Below are positions 63,439 through 64,000 of a DNA stretch of 64,000 nt, one piece after another; the stretch's first letter is position 1; each line of letters opens with the position of its first letter. The DNA comes from Chrysogorgia sp. JL179-B06. Taxonomy: Eukaryota; Cnidaria; Anthozoa; Scleralcyonacea; Chrysogorgiidae. The position numbers and the translations under genes are program-made. Where the stretch lies: assembly GCA_035772405.1 (NCBI GenBank), contig JAYKKM010000123.1, positions 1,647,501-1,711,500 on the forward strand, given 5' to 3'. The notes below the pieces were generated by a model. The model was not told where the DNA came from, did not search any database, and saw only the letters and a list, made by a program, of their open reading frames with translations.

Positions 63439-64000
63439 AGCCATTTACTGACTTTAGTAAAAAAAATTAGTTCACTGGTAGAAATAATTTGACCAAAATA
63501 ATTTGACAAGTCATGTTGACTTGGTGTGACTGATTTCTGGTGAACAAATCATGAAAATAAGCGGTCAGTAACCGTTGCCCCCGGTCCCTGTTATTTTGAG
63601 CGCTGGTGAGCACAATTTGAGCTCTTTTGAAAAATACACAAGTGTGTATAATCCCAAATTCACACGCACAGTGTTAATAACAGTGCTATTAACAGTGCTA
63701 TGAACAGTGTTATTACCAATTAATGAAATACACATGAAAACATTTTGCAGAAAGTGATGTTCAGGAATAATATGACAAATAAAGAAAGTGTTTCAGTGCT
63801 ATTCCAATTATTTCCTTTTTTCGGCATTGTATATTTCCTTGAAATTTCTCTGCTCTCAGCCAAACAGAATATGCAGTGTATGCATGGTAATATACACTAG
63901 AATTTTGAAAAGTGTCTGAGTATAACAGTACATGTTATATATTACTTATAAATTAGAATGCTGTAACAAAGTCCTTCAAATAAACTTTGAATCTCTCAAT
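63439..64000. other. Non-coding sequence, nothing recognised
   Basis: AT-rich; contains short GCTATTAACAGTGCTATGAACAGTG-type direct repeats near 63670-63715. No gene. Confidence 0.45.

Overview
The window is nuclear DNA from an animal, most likely an early-branching one such as a cnidarian. Two intronless class A GPCR genes, CR1/Jockey-type LINEs, a Gypsy retrotransposon, GIY-YIG Penelope-like elements, tRNA-derived SINEs and many fold-back MITEs sit in AT-rich sequence. The cnidarian assignment is an inference from repeat style and protein flavour; no ribosomal or mitochondrial marker is present.

The centrepiece is one complete Polinton/Maverick at 2664-20277 (17,614 bp). It is delimited by a 6-bp target-site duplication (CTAAGC), AGTAGTA...TACTACT termini and terminal inverted repeats of about 573 bp that I could distinguish by only one homopolymer base. 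Its left half is read from the minus strand: a conserved small protein, the packaging ATPase, the double-jelly-roll major capsid protein, a duplicated membrane protein, the integrase and a minor-capsid-like protein. The right half is read mostly from the plus strand: a large virion-like protein with a C-terminal membrane anchor, a tail-fibre/LamG-like protein, a 69-aa protein with an acylation motif, a 41-aa basic amphipathic peptide, a Bro-N/VRR-NUC/zinc-finger fusion, a thymidine kinase (minus strand), three small membrane or coiled-coil proteins, a zinc-ribbon VLTF3-like candidate and protein-primed DNA polymerase B. This is a virus-like gene set for replication, packaging, capsid and possibly attachment. 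I found no adenain-type protease. Three genes (integrase, one membrane-protein paralogue, PolB) carry frame breaks, so this copy is probably defective unless the breaks are assembly errors.

The Polinton sits inside the 3' untranslated region of a 5'-truncated CR1-like LINE. The LINE body lies at 20284-22666 and its 3' tail at about 2606-2657, directly downstream of GPCR 1 (1367-2575).

From 22.6 to 36 kb the window holds (TA)n tracts, a tRNA-derived SINE, simple arrays, a 197-bp perfect-type hairpin, a decayed Penelope-like element and a Gypsy element (29878-35649) with identical 80-bp LTRs that is itself interrupted by another LINE. From 36 to 47 kb are SINE and MITE relics and fold-back repeats with no gene I can support. 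GPCR 2 lies at 47131-48087. From 48.5 to 55.6 kb is a cluster of Penelope-like copies in opposing orientations, one carrying a 446-bp TTAA-flanked MITE. From 55.8 to 64 kb are a LINE relic with internal 72-bp tandem repeats, two inverted copies of a Mutator-like MITE, a duplicated SINE and a 2.5-kb TTAA-flanked transposon with long TIRs, relics of coding sequence and a 171-bp-arm hairpin.
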